Assembly (NCBI GenBank): GCA_036268455.1 | Contig: DATAUD010000050.1 | Coordinates: 34,587 to 98,586, forward strand | From: DATAUD01 sp036268455 | GTDB taxonomy: Bacteria; Verrucomicrobiota; Verrucomicrobiia; Limisphaerales; Palsa-1400 | Length of the DNA stretch: 64,000 nt | Direction of reading: 5' to 3' | Part shown: piece after piece, positions 36,930-45,885 of the stretch | Numbering within the stretch: position 1 is the stretch's first letter | How the letters are laid out: every line of letters begins with the position of its first letter | The notes under the pieces: model-generated | Told to the model about the DNA's origin: nothing | Database searches by the model: none | What the model saw: the letters and a program-made list of their open reading frames with translations, nothing else | Translations under genes and position numbers: made by a program

Positions 36930-37984
36930 CCGAAGCGGCCCATAATCAACTGGACGCCCACACGCGCGAAATCGCGCAATGGCATTTTTCGCCAGAAACC
37001 GGGTCGCCGTTCTGGCTCGAATGGGCGGAAAAAGCCGGTTGGAATCCCGCCGTTGAAATCAAATGCTTTGCGGATCTGCAACGGTTCCCGCACTTTCAGG
37101 ATGAGTGGCTGCGGGACCTGCAACCGGAAGTCTGGGCGCCGAAAAAATTCAAGGGGCGGCCATTCAACATTTTTGAAACCGGCGGCACCACAGGCATGCC
37201 CAAACAACGCATCGGCTGGGACGATTACAAAACGGACTACGAGGAATTTTCCGGCAAACTTTCCGACGCCCATTTTCCGCCGGGGGCATCCTGGCTGATG
37301 GTTGGGCCAACCGGGCCGCGGCGACTGCGGTTGGCCATTGAGCACCTCGCCAATTTTCGCGGAAGCTCCTGCTATTTCATCGACCTGGACCCGCGCTGGG
37401 TGAAAAGGGCGCTGGCTTCGAAACAATTCGAAGTGGCGCGGGCGTATATGGACCATGTGGTGGACCAGGCGATCACCATTCTCAAAAATCGCAAGGTCGC
37501 GGGATTGTTCACCACGCCGAAATTACTCGAGGCGCTGGGAGAAAAGATCGACCTTTGGGAAGCGGGGATTCGCGGCGTCTTTTGCGGCGGAACAACCATG
37601 GCGCCGCAATACGTGCGCTATATTGTCGAGGAAGTATTGGAAAACCGCATCGGCTTTTATCCGACTTACGGCAACACATTGATGGGGCTTGCGGCGAGCG
37701 TTCCGTTGCGGGCGGAGGATAATTTCTCGGTCACTTACTATGCGCCGCAGCCGCGAGCCGTGCTGCGCGTCGTCAATCCGGCGAAAACCGATCAACTTGT
37801 CGAATACGGCCAGTGGGGGCGCGTCGAATTGACAACGTTGACACGGGAATTTTTCATGCCACGCTTTTTGGAGCGGGACGAAGCCATCCGGCGCGAGCCG
37901 CGCGCGCCCTACGGGTGGGACGGTGTCGCGGAAGTGCGCCCTTTTGGAGCGATGGAAAAAACCATCGTCGAAGGGGTTTATTGA
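36926..37984 (+). CDS. LuxE/PaaK-like AMP-forming acyl-adenylating enzyme
   Basis: A 352-residue member of the adenylate-forming superfamily. The phosphate-binding motif FETGGTTGMPKQRIG is present, and FYPTYGNTLMGLA matches the aromatic core motif. It is shorter than phenylacetate-CoA ligase (about 430) and comparable to the acyl-protein synthetase LuxE, lacking the usual C-terminal lysine domain. It probably activates an acyl group as AMP ester and passes it to a thiol. Its partner is the reductase immediately downstream. It overlaps the symporter gene by four bases. Substrate unknown. Confidence 0.65.
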   Translation: MTEAAHNQLDAHTREIAQWHFSPETGSPFWLEWAEKAGWNPAVEIKCFADLQRFPHFQDEWLRDLQPEVWAPKKFKGRPFNIFETGGTTGMPKQRIGWDDYKTDYEEFSGKLSDAHFPPGASWLMVGPTGPRRLRLAIEHLANFRGSSCYFIDLDPRWVKRALASKQFEVARAYMDHVVDQAITILKNRKVAGLFTTPKLLEALGEKIDLWEAGIRGVFCGGTTMAPQYVRYIVEEVLENRIGFYPTYGNTLMGLAASVPLRAEDNFSVTYYAPQPRAVLRVVNPAKTDQLVEYGQWGRVELTTLTREFFMPRFLERDEAIRREPRAPYGWDGVAEVRPFGAMEKTIVEGVY

Positions 37985-37990
37985 CCGCGA

Positions 37991-39388
37991 ATGGCGCCTC
38001 ACATTCCAGCTCTGCGGCGCGGACGAGCTTACGAAAGCCTCGACAAAAGCAACATTGTCGATTGGCGCACGGGCCAGACGGTTGCAACCCTCAGCCAGGT
38101 CAACGCCGGGATCATTAGCAAAGATTTGACGCGCATTAGCGAGTCCCGGGCGGCGTTGAAGAAACTGAGCGTTGCCCGTTTGATTGAAGTTTGCGCCGAA
38201 GCCGGGCGCCAGTTCCTGGAAGGCACCCTGCTCCAGACGCCCGATCAATACATCGAAACCCTTTCGAGCACCAGCGGCCTCCCCTACGTCATGGTGCGGC
38301 GGAACATGGCCAAGATTCACCATGCGCTGACCCACATGGAGACGATTTTGCGCGGACTGACGCGCGGGCTTGATCTGGCCGTTTTGGATTCGGGGTTCGG
38401 CGAACGGCTCTGTTTTTATCCCGTCTCGAAATGCCTCGGGCTGGTCATGCCGAGTAATTCGCCCGCGGTCAATTCGCTTTGGCTTCCGGCCATCGCGTTG
38501 AAGATTCCCGTGATCATCAAGCCGGGCCGGGAAGAACCGTGGACGCCGTACCGTCTCATCCAGGCATTTATCGCGGCGGGCTGCCCGGCGGAGGCGTTCG
38601 GATTTTATCCGACCGATCACGAAGGGGCGGGTGAAATTTTGCGGAGCTGCGGACGGGCCTTAGTTTTTGGCGACAAAAGCACGACCTCCGCTTATGCGAA
38701 CAACCCCGCCATTCAAATTCACGGGCCGGGCTACAGCAAAGTGTTGATTGGCGAGGACGAGATCGAACGCTGGCCCGAATTCATCGATTTGATTGCGGGC
38801 GCCATTTCCGACAACGGCGGGCGCAGTTGCATCAATGCCTCGGCAGTTGTCGTGCCGAAATACGCCGCGAAAATTGCGGAAGCCCTTGCGCGGAAGCTGG
38901 GGCCAATTGCGCCCCTGCCGGCCAATGACGAAAACGCGAAGCTCGCGGGCTTTGCCAATGTCAAAATGGCCGAATTCATCGACGCCGCCATTGAGGAAGG
39001 GTTTCAAACTCCGGGCGCGGTGGACGTGACGGCGCCGTTCCGCAACGGCCCGCGCAAAACGCAATTTGAGGGCGGCACTTACATCCGGCCCACAGTGGTG
39101 CATTGCGAGTCATTCGAACATCCGCTGGCGAACCGGGAATTTCTTTGCCCGTTCGCCAGCGTTGTCCAGGCGCCGCAAGCCGCGATGCTGGAAAAAATCG
39201 GCCCGTCGCTGGCAGTCTCGGCGATCACGCGGGACAAACAGTTCATCGAACAATTGGTCGAATCGCCGCTGATTGAGCGATTGAACATCGGGGCGATTTC
39301 GACGATGACCGTTTCGTGGGACCAGCCGCACGAGGGAAACATGTTTGAATTTCTTTATAAACGCCGGTCGATCGAAATCGCAAAATGA
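37991..39388 (+). CDS. Aldehyde dehydrogenase-superfamily acyl-CoA reductase-like protein
   Basis: A 465-residue ALDH-fold protein. The catalytic Cys is Cys280 in DNGGRSCINASAVVV, and LGLVMPSNSPAVNSLW and PVIIKPGREEPWTP form the NAD(P) site. The usual general-base Glu loop (LELGGK) reads IQIHGPGYSKVL instead, which is typical of acyl-CoA/acyl-thioester reducing members such as LuxC rather than hydrolytic ALDHs. It would reduce the acyl intermediate made by the upstream enzyme to an aldehyde, or work in reverse. The iron alcohol dehydrogenase overlaps its 3' end. Confidence 0.75.
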   Translation: MAPHIPALRRGRAYESLDKSNIVDWRTGQTVATLSQVNAGIISKDLTRISESRAALKKLSVARLIEVCAEAGRQFLEGTLLQTPDQYIETLSSTSGLPYVMVRRNMAKIHHALTHMETILRGLTRGLDLAVLDSGFGERLCFYPVSKCLGLVMPSNSPAVNSLWLPAIALKIPVIIKPGREEPWTPYRLIQAFIAAGCPAEAFGFYPTDHEGAGEILRSCGRALVFGDKSTTSAYANNPAIQIHGPGYSKVLIGEDEIERWPEFIDLIAGAISDNGGRSCINASAVVVPKYAAKIAEALARKLGPIAPLPANDENAKLAGFANVKMAEFIDAAIEEGFQTPGAVDVTAPFRNGPRKTQFEGGTYIRPTVVHCESFEHPLANREFLCPFASVVQAPQAAMLEKIGPSLAVSAITRDKQFIEQLVESPLIERLNIGAISTMTVSWDQPHEGNMFEFLYKRRSIEIAK

Positions 39389-40515
39389 ACGGCTTTCCCT
39401 CGTTTGACCATCAGCCGCGCACACGAATCGTCTTCGGCAACGGCGCGGCGGACCGCGCGGGCGAACTGGCCCGCCAAATAAATGTCAAAAAAGTCCTGCT
39501 CGTGACCGACGCGGGGATTCTCGCGGCGGGACACGCCGAACGCGTGCGAGAATCTTTGGGAGAGGCCAAAGTGCAAGTTGCTTTGTTTGACAGCGTCCAG
39601 GAAAATCCAACGACGGCTGACGTTGACGCGTGCCTGGCCGTTGCGCGGGAGGCGGGCATTGACGGCATTGTTGGCCTCGGCGGCGGCAGCAGCATGGACA
39701 CCGCGAAAGGGTGCAATTTTCTTCTGACTAACGGCGGGCGAATGCAGGACTATTGGGGCGTCGGGAAGGCCACGCGGCCAATGCTGCCGCTCATCGCCAT
39801 CCCCACCACCGCCGGCACCGGAAGCGAGTGCCAATCGTTTGCGCTCATTGCCGATGCCGACACGCACCAAAAAATGGCCTGCGGAGACCCAAAGGCCGCC
39901 GCGCAAATCGCGATTTTGGATCCGTCGCTGACAGTTTCCCAACCCGCGCGGGTGGCCGCTTGCACAGGCATTGACGCTCTTTCCCACGCGTTGGAAACGG
40001 CCGTCACGCAAAAACGCAACGCTTTGTCGCTGGCGTATTCCCGCGAATCCTTCCGGCTTTGCAATGGCAGCCTTGGGCGCGTGTTGCAAAAAGGGGGCGA
40101 CCTGGAAGCGCGGGCGGGAATGCTGATGGGCGCGGCGCTGGCGGGGCTCGCAATCGAAAACAGCATGCTTGGCGCGGCGCACGCGGCGGCAAATCCGCTC
40201 ACCGCGCATTTTCATCTGGTGCATGGGCAGGCTGTGGGAATGATGCTGGCAGCCGTTATCCGTTTCAATGCGGCGGATCCGGAAACGGCGCGGGTTTACG
40301 AGGAACTGGACCCCTCCTTGGCCGAGAAAGTTGACGAGTTGCTGAACCTGGCCGGCATGCCGCGTTCTCTCGCCGATTGTGGCTTGAAACCCTCGGCAAT
40401 ACCTCAGCTTGCCGCGGAAGCCGCAAAGCAATGGACGGCCTCCTTCAATCCGCGCCCTGTCGCCGAAAAGGATTTTGTCGAACTCTTCGAGGCGGCTTTT
40501 AATTCGCGCCGCTAA
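39385..40515 (+). CDS. Iron-containing alcohol dehydrogenase
   Basis: A 376-residue group III alcohol dehydrogenase. The NAD-binding loop is GIVGLGGGSSMDTAKG. Substrate-site residues are in AIPTTAGTGSECQSFALI. Metal ligands are seen in TGIDALSHALETAV and HAAANPLTAHFHLVHGQAVG. It interconverts an aldehyde and an alcohol with NAD(P)H. It overlaps the ALDH gene by four bases (ATGA), so the activation, reduction and alcohol steps are encoded together. Substrate is open: fatty acyl, short diol-derived aldehyde, or sugar-derived lactaldehyde are all possible. Confidence 0.85.
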   Translation: MNGFPSFDHQPRTRIVFGNGAADRAGELARQINVKKVLLVTDAGILAAGHAERVRESLGEAKVQVALFDSVQENPTTADVDACLAVAREAGIDGIVGLGGGSSMDTAKGCNFLLTNGGRMQDYWGVGKATRPMLPLIAIPTTAGTGSECQSFALIADADTHQKMACGDPKAAAQIAILDPSLTVSQPARVAACTGIDALSHALETAVTQKRNALSLAYSRESFRLCNGSLGRVLQKGGDLEARAGMLMGAALAGLAIENSMLGAAHAAANPLTAHFHLVHGQAVGMMLAAVIRFNAADPETARVYEELDPSLAEKVDELLNLAGMPRSLADCGLKPSAIPQLAAEAAKQWTASFNPRPVAEKDFVELFEAAFNSRR

Positions 40516-40524
40516 ATCCTTATC

Positions 40525-40899
40525 CTACTTTTTGTCCGTGATCGTCACCGAATACGTTGACGACATTTGACTATCCCAGTGAGGTTTGCCAATCGCGTCC
40601 ACCATGAAATCGAACTTGTAGCGGAAAAGGGTGAAATTGGTGTCGGCGGAGACCGGAATAAATGCCTCCCAGCGGTCTTCCACCACAGGAACCGGACGCA
40701 TCGGGTATGTGTTAAAACCGACCATGACCAGAGGCTTGAAAGAATCCGGCACAATGGCGCTGCGCCGGCTTTTCCATTCGGCCTCGACGCGATAATAGCC
40801 GGAATTATCACGGGGATACTGAGTGGGCGTGAGATTGGTGATCGAGGTGCAGCCAGCCAGAATCACCGGCAGGAGCAGAAGGTAAAATAGTCTCTTCAT
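40525..40899 (-). CDS. Small lipoprotein
   Basis: A 124-residue protein with a lipoprotein signal: MKRLFYLLLLPVILAGC, in which LAGC is the lipobox and the Cys is lipidated. The rest is a single beta-rich domain with WKSRRSAIVPDSFKPLVMVG and NFTLFRYKFDFMVD. I do not recognise the family. The methionine at 40899 is chosen because it begins the signal; the frame is open to 40920. It converges with the alcohol dehydrogenase gene. Confidence 0.65.
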   Translation of the reverse strand: MKRLFYLLLLPVILAGCTSITNLTPTQYPRDNSGYYRVEAEWKSRRSAIVPDSFKPLVMVGFNTYPMRPVPVVEDRWEAFIPVSADTNFTLFRYKFDFMVDAIGKPHWDSQMSSTYSVTITDKK

Positions 40900-41056
40900 T
40901 TTAATAATATCAGCCAGCATAGGGAGGATGTCGCGCCAAATTCAAGCGGTTTTCCGTTCTTGCGCAAAGGAAGTTTGAGGATATTATTTAATTTCGCGTT
41001 TGACCCCTTGCGCAAGATGCGGTTAGGGTTCGCGCTCTGAATTTTAAAGTTTTAGT

Positions 41057-42766
41057 ATGATTGGCACAATCCGACGCCACCAAAATTGGTTGTGGGCGAT
41101 AATTATCGCCGCGACAATTATTTCCTTCACCGCGTATCTTTCGCCGACGACCCGGCAATCTTTCGGCGGCGGGGGCGGTTCCTCCGACGCGGACCTCGGC
41201 TCCGTCAATGGCGAGGCGGTCACCCGCGATCAATATGCCAACGCCGAACGCGAGGGCGACCTCTTTTTCCGGTTGCGCTACGGCGAATGGCCCACAACGG
41301 CGGACCAAAAAAAGGCGGTGGACCGCTGGGCGGAGCAACGCCTGCTCCTCGACGCCGAGATGAAGGAATACAATATCAACGTCACCCCGGAGGCCGCCGC
41401 CCGGTTTGCCAAGCAGATTTTCGGCGTTCCCGCCGATCAACCCATGCCTTTGGATAAGTTTGGCGACTTCGTCCAAAACGAACTCGCCCGCAAGGGCGGT
41501 TTGACGATGGATGATTTCAACCGCTTCGTTGTCCATCAGGCTGGCCAGGAATATCTGGTCGCTCTTTTTGGAATCAGCGGCAAATTGATCACCTCGCAGG
41601 AGGCGGAATTTTTTTATCGCCGGGAAAATACGCCGATGGTGACCGAGCGGGTTTCCTTCACCGCGGCCAACTATTACGCAAAGACCTCGCCCACCGAGAA
41701 GGATTTGCAGGATTATTATGACAAACACGAGGCCGATTACCGGCTGCCGGACCGGATTCAAGTCAATTATGTTTTCTTTCCCGCCAGCAATTACTTCGCC
41801 TCGGTGGACAAAACCATTAAGACCAATCTCGATGAACGCATCGAACAGGCTTACCTTCAAGCGGGGCCGGAAGCGTTCAAGGACGACGCCGGCAAACAGC
41901 TTTCGGCGGATGACGCCAAAGCCGAACTTAAAAAGCGAATTCGCAATTACGACGCCCTCACCGATGCCAGAAAGGATGCCAACACCTTTCTGAACGAATT
42001 GTCCGCCAATCACGACGACCAGCATCCCTACACGCGGGACAACCTAAGGCAACTGGCCAAAACCAAGGGCCTCACCGTCAAGACCTCCGAACCGTTTGAT
42101 GAGAAGGACGGCTCGAAAGAAATATTGGTTCTGCCCAAATCGCTGCACACGCTGTTTTCCCTGCGTGAAAATGACCCGGACGACAAGGAGCAATCGCTCC
42201 TTTATGCGCCTTCACCGTTGATTGGTGAAAATGGCGTCTATGTTGTCGGTCTCCAAAAACAAATTCCCAGCCAGTTGCAATCGCTGGCGCAAGTCCGTGA
42301 CGCGGTGGTCCGCGATTATCGCGAAGAAAAGGCCACGGAATTCGCCAAGGACGCGGGCGAAAAATTCGCCTCCGCCGTTCAAGTAGGATTGGTTGAGGGC
42401 AAATCATTTGATTCGGTGTGCGCGTCCGAAAACCTCAAGCCGGATACCCTTCCAGCTTTCACGCTGAACACACCGTCGATTCCCGAGGTCACGAATCGGA
42501 CGGAATTCGTTCAACTTCAGGAAACGTCGTTCAACCTGCTCACCGGCCGCAGTTCGAAATTCACGCCGACGGACGACGGCGGCTATGTCGTGTATGTGAA
42601 GGAGCGGCTCGGAGTGGACGAAGCGAAAATGCGCGAAGAACTTCCGGCGTACCTGGCCAAGATGCGCGAACAGCGGCAGATCGCGGCGTTTGAGGAATGG
42701 TTCGGGCACCAGATGCAACTACACCTGGTCCCGCCGGCGAGCGACCGGAACCAGCCTGTCGGCTGA
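41057..42766 (+). CDS. PpiD/SurA-like membrane-anchored periplasmic chaperone
   Basis: A 569-residue protein with an N-terminal membrane anchor (WLWAIIIAATIISFTAYL), a Gly-rich linker, and a SurA_N-type domain (GSVNGEAVTRDQYANAEREG to AEFFYRRENTPM). Further helical and parvulin-related regions follow (FTPTDDGGYVVYVKERLG near the end). PpiD-type proteins receive secreted proteins at the inner membrane and help outer-membrane protein folding. A clear parvulin active site is not visible, so it may be a chaperone without isomerase activity. It is upstream of, and separated by only five bases from, the pseudouridine synthase. Confidence 0.72.
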   Translation: MIGTIRRHQNWLWAIIIAATIISFTAYLSPTTRQSFGGGGGSSDADLGSVNGEAVTRDQYANAEREGDLFFRLRYGEWPTTADQKKAVDRWAEQRLLLDAEMKEYNINVTPEAAARFAKQIFGVPADQPMPLDKFGDFVQNELARKGGLTMDDFNRFVVHQAGQEYLVALFGISGKLITSQEAEFFYRRENTPMVTERVSFTAANYYAKTSPTEKDLQDYYDKHEADYRLPDRIQVNYVFFPASNYFASVDKTIKTNLDERIEQAYLQAGPEAFKDDAGKQLSADDAKAELKKRIRNYDALTDARKDANTFLNELSANHDDQHPYTRDNLRQLAKTKGLTVKTSEPFDEKDGSKEILVLPKSLHTLFSLRENDPDDKEQSLLYAPSPLIGENGVYVVGLQKQIPSQLQSLAQVRDAVVRDYREEKATEFAKDAGEKFASAVQVGLVEGKSFDSVCASENLKPDTLPAFTLNTPSIPEVTNRTEFVQLQETSFNLLTGRSSKFTPTDDGGYVVYVKERLGVDEAKMREELPAYLAKMREQRQIAAFEEWFGHQMQLHLVPPASDRNQPVG

Positions 42767-42771
42767 CACCG

Positions 42772-43584
42772 GTGAACGAGGCCGTCAAACTTTCCTCCCC
42801 CGCCACGGCTGAATTCTGGAAAATTCCGATCCTTTACGAGGATGACGAACTGCTGGCCCTGAATAAACCGAGCGGCCTGCTGATTTCACCCGACCGTTAC
42901 GACGCGGCGCGTCCCAACCTGATGAAACTGCTCCATCGCGAGATCGAGCGCGGGGCCGCGTGGACGCGAGACCGGCATCTGACTTACTTGATGAACGCGC
43001 ATCGACTCGATTTTGAGACGAGCGGCGTCGTATTGCTGGCCAAAAGCAAACCGGCTTTGGTTGCGCTCGCAAGCCAGTTCGGCTCGGAAAAGCCGGTCAA
43101 AGTTTACGTTGCGCTGGCGCGTGGTTCCTCCGCGGAATCCACTTTTTCCACCGATGCCCCGCTGGCGCCGCATCCTGTGCGTCCGGGATTTATCCGAGTG
43201 GACCCCAAACTTGGAAAGCGGTCGCGCACGGAATTTTCCGTTCGCGAGACTTTTTCCGGGTATCTCCTGCTCGAATGCCGGCCTTTGACGGGGCGCACCC
43301 ATCAAATTCGCGTGCATCTTCGGCATTTGCGCCTGCCGCTTGTAGGCGATGAAATTTACGGCGGGCCTCCGTTGCTTCTCTCAAGTCTCAAAAACAGTTA
43401 CCGGCTTAAACCGGGCGAAACCGAACGACCGCTCATGTCGCGCGTCGCTCTCCACGCCGAGCGTCTCGTGGTTCGACATCCGCGAACCGGCGAGAACGTG
43501 AACATCGAAGCTCCGTGGCCGAAGGATTTGATGGTGTCGGTCAAATATCTCCGGCGATACGCGCGCGGTGAATTTTCCTCTTGA
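42772..43584 (+). CDS. RluA-family RNA pseudouridine synthase
   Basis: A protein of about 270 residues. The start of the catalytic domain is IPILYEDDELLALNKPSGLL. The catalytic Asp lies in AHRLDFETSGVVLLAKSK (HRLD motif), and CRPLTGRTHQIRVHL is the conserved RluA C-terminal motif. It isomerises uridine in rRNA or tRNA; the specific site cannot be told. No S4 domain is present. The GTG at 42772, five bases after the chaperone gene, is the best start; the frame extends upstream to 42697 within that gene. Confidence 0.85.
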   Translation: MNEAVKLSSPATAEFWKIPILYEDDELLALNKPSGLLISPDRYDAARPNLMKLLHREIERGAAWTRDRHLTYLMNAHRLDFETSGVVLLAKSKPALVALASQFGSEKPVKVYVALARGSSAESTFSTDAPLAPHPVRPGFIRVDPKLGKRSRTEFSVRETFSGYLLLECRPLTGRTHQIRVHLRHLRLPLVGDEIYGGPPLLLSSLKNSYRLKPGETERPLMSRVALHAERLVVRHPRTGENVNIEAPWPKDLMVSVKYLRRYARGEFSS

Positions 43585-43615
43585 ATTGAGAGGGTTTTGT
43601 GACTCATTAGAGTGA

Positions 43616-44854
43616 GTGCTATTTCCCTGCCAGGGACGCAAAAATTCAGCCACGCCAGTGCTTGTGACCGGTGCCGGCATCATTACCGCGATGGGACAGG
43701 GCTGGAACGCCAACGCCGAGGGCTTCCGCGCGGGACGGCGCGAAGTTCGGCCCGTGACGCTGTTCGATGTTTCGCGCCACCGAGTAAAAACGGCGGCGGA
43801 AATCACGATGCCGAAGTCGATCCCGACAGGACGCTTGCGGCCCAATGCCGTACGAAGATTGGACCGCGCCACCCAACTGCTGCTCATCGCGGCGGACGAA
43901 GCGTGGCAACAGGCGCGATTGGATGGAACGAAGGAAATGCCGGTAGTTTTGGGGACGACCAGCGGCGGCATGAGCCTCGGCGAAACTTACTATCGACAGG
44001 CGATTGAACGTCCACGCGCTGCGTCGCGCCAGCCCACTCGCGTTCTGCACTACCTGTCGCAAACGCAGGCGATGGTCATCGAAGAGGCGTTTGGTTTTCA
44101 GGGATCGATTACGATTATCGCCAACGCATGCGCTTCAGGCTCCAATGCAATTGGGCACGCGGCGGACCTGATCCGGTCCGGCCAATGCGAAATGGTTTTG
44201 ACAGGAGGCTACGACGCGTTGAGCGAGCTGGTGTTCACCGGATTTGATTCGTTGCAGGCGCTTTCGCCGACGCAGTGCCGGCCGTTTGACGCGAATCGCG
44301 ACGGGCTGGCCCTTGGCGAGGGCGCGGCGGTTTTGATTTTGGAATCGGAGGCGCGCGCACGCGGCCGTGGCGCGCCGGTTCTTGCAAGGCTTTCCGGCTA
44401 TGGCGCGGCGACGGACTGCCATCATTTGACGCAGCCGCAACCGCAGGGGAACGCCGCGCTGCAATCGATGCAACTGGCGTGCGCGGACGCCGGATTGACG
44501 CCGCGGCAAATCAATTATGTCAACGCCCACGGCACCGGCACGCCGCTGAACGATTCAGCGGAGGCTGCGGCGATCAATCGCTGGGCCAACGGTGATGCGG
44601 GGGGAATTCCCGTCAGTTCCAGCAAAGCTTGCATCGGACACCTGCTGGGCGCGGCGGGAGCGGTTGAAGCGGCGGTTTGCATTATGGCCCTTCAAGGGCA
44701 ATGGCTCCCCCCGATGAACATCAATGACGCCGATCCCGCCTGCAATTTTCCGCTCGTTCGCGCCGCCGGCAGCGCCCGCCTTGATCATGTTTTAAGCAAC
44801 TCATTTGGTTTCGGCGGGGCCAATGCGACGTTGATTTTGAGCAGGACTTCGTGA
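43616..44854 (+). CDS. Beta-ketoacyl-ACP synthase (KAS II-type)
   Basis: A 412-residue condensing enzyme. The catalytic triad is intact: Cys172 in ANACASGSNAIGHA, His in YVNAHGTGTPLND and His in KACIGHLLGAAGAVEAAV. It condenses an acyl thioester with malonyl-ACP. Its GTG start has no clear ribosome-binding site, and a GTG at 43658 is an alternative. The next gene starts at its stop (GTGA) and encodes a ketosynthase homologue without the catalytic residues. The pair is organised like KS alpha/chain-length-factor of type II systems. A primary fatty-acid role is possible, but the partner argues for a specialised product. Confidence 0.85.
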   Translation: MLFPCQGRKNSATPVLVTGAGIITAMGQGWNANAEGFRAGRREVRPVTLFDVSRHRVKTAAEITMPKSIPTGRLRPNAVRRLDRATQLLLIAADEAWQQARLDGTKEMPVVLGTTSGGMSLGETYYRQAIERPRAASRQPTRVLHYLSQTQAMVIEEAFGFQGSITIIANACASGSNAIGHAADLIRSGQCEMVLTGGYDALSELVFTGFDSLQALSPTQCRPFDANRDGLALGEGAAVLILESEARARGRGAPVLARLSGYGAATDCHHLTQPQPQGNAALQSMQLACADAGLTPRQINYVNAHGTGTPLNDSAEAAAINRWANGDAGGIPVSSSKACIGHLLGAAGAVEAAVCIMALQGQWLPPMNINDADPACNFPLVRAAGSARLDHVLSNSFGFGGANATLILSRTS

Positions 44855-45885
44855 AACGCGTTTTCATTCATGGCATTGGGGCGGTTTCGCCCGCGGGATG
44901 GGACGTTCCGTCCTTGCGCCGGGCATTGGATTGCGATTCGCCGATTGCGACAGCGCCGCTGGAACGTCCCGGGTGGAAGGTGCCCCTGCCCGTCCGGCGC
45001 GTTCCACAGCCCATCCCAAAACTGCCGTTTCTAGCGCATGCGCGATTGCGCCGAACCAGTCCGATTTCCCTCTACGCGGCGGCCGCGGGAATGGAAGCGT
45101 TGCACAACGGGTGTTATAAGCGGACCGAGGGACACCGGCTCGGCGTCATTTTTTGCATCACGGCGGGATGCGTCCAATACTCACGGCGATTTTACGATGA
45201 AGCATTGCGAAACCCGGCGACCGCCAGCCCGCTCCTTTTCCCTGAAACGGTTTTCAACGCGCCCGGCAGCCATTTGGGCGCGCTCCTCGAATCCGCCTCA
45301 GTCAATTATACATTGGTCGGCGATCCCGGCGCATACTTGCAAGCGCTGGCGCTTGGGGCGGGGTGGCTTTCCGAGGGCAAGGCCGATTCGTGCCTCGTGG
45401 TTGGCGCCGAAGAGATCGATTGGCTGATGGCGGACGCCTACCGGCATTTTTCGCGGCGCGTCGTTTGCGGTGAAGGCGCGGGCGCTCTTTACCTTTCAAA
45501 CACGCCGCCGGCCGAGGGAGCGGGGGTTGAACTGCTTGCCATTACAACGCCACGGCTGTATTTGAATGGGATGTCAAGACTACAGGCCATCCGTCAGGTG
45601 CGCGGCGAACTGCCTTGCGCGGGGGCGGACGCTCTTTTGTGCGATAGCGCCGCTGGGTGGCCTGTGCGTGACCGCGCGGAATTGGACGCGTGGTCGGACT
45701 GGAACGGCGCGCGTCTTTCGCCCAAACGGGTGTTGGGAGAAGGGTTGATGGCTGCCGGCGCATGGCAATGTGTCGCGGCTGTGGATCGTTTGCGCGAGGG
45801 CCGGCATCGCACCGCGTTGGTGAGCATTGCGGGAAGCCATCAGCAGGCCATTGGCGCCTGTTTTTCCACGGGAGACAATGGATAA
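44851..45885 (+). CDS. Inactive ketosynthase homologue, chain-length-factor-like
   Basis: A 344-residue thiolase-fold protein related to KAS enzymes (IHGIGAVSPAGWDVPSLRRA; ARLSPKRVLGEGLMAAGAW near the end). At the place of the nucleophile the sequence reads NYTLVGDPGAYLQALALGAG, with no Cys, and the position of the second His (GHLLGAAG in the partner) reads GEGLMAAG. It therefore cannot condense by itself. As in KS beta/CLF subunits, it probably pairs with the active KS encoded just upstream and sets product length. It is shorter than usual KS proteins (about 410). Confidence 0.7.
   Translation: MKRVFIHGIGAVSPAGWDVPSLRRALDCDSPIATAPLERPGWKVPLPVRRVPQPIPKLPFLAHARLRRTSPISLYAAAAGMEALHNGCYKRTEGHRLGVIFCITAGCVQYSRRFYDEALRNPATASPLLFPETVFNAPGSHLGALLESASVNYTLVGDPGAYLQALALGAGWLSEGKADSCLVVGAEEIDWLMADAYRHFSRRVVCGEGAGALYLSNTPPAEGAGVELLAITTPRLYLNGMSRLQAIRQVRGELPCAGADALLCDSAAGWPVRDRAELDAWSDWNGARLSPKRVLGEGLMAAGAWQCVAAVDRLREGRHRTALVSIAGSHQQAIGACFSTGDNG

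Noticed and set aside
37523..38620. A 365-codon minus-strand frame across the LuxE-like and ALDH genes
   Set aside because: Crosses two genes with clear motifs on the other strand; arginine-rich shadow composition.
39355..40431. A 358-codon minus-strand frame opposite the iron ADH
   Set aside because: Antisense shadow; the plus-strand protein has all metal ligands.
40988..42025. A 345-codon minus-strand frame opposite the PpiD-like gene
   Set aside because: Antisense to a gene with membrane anchor and SurA_N domain; hydrophobic look comes from the complementary codons.
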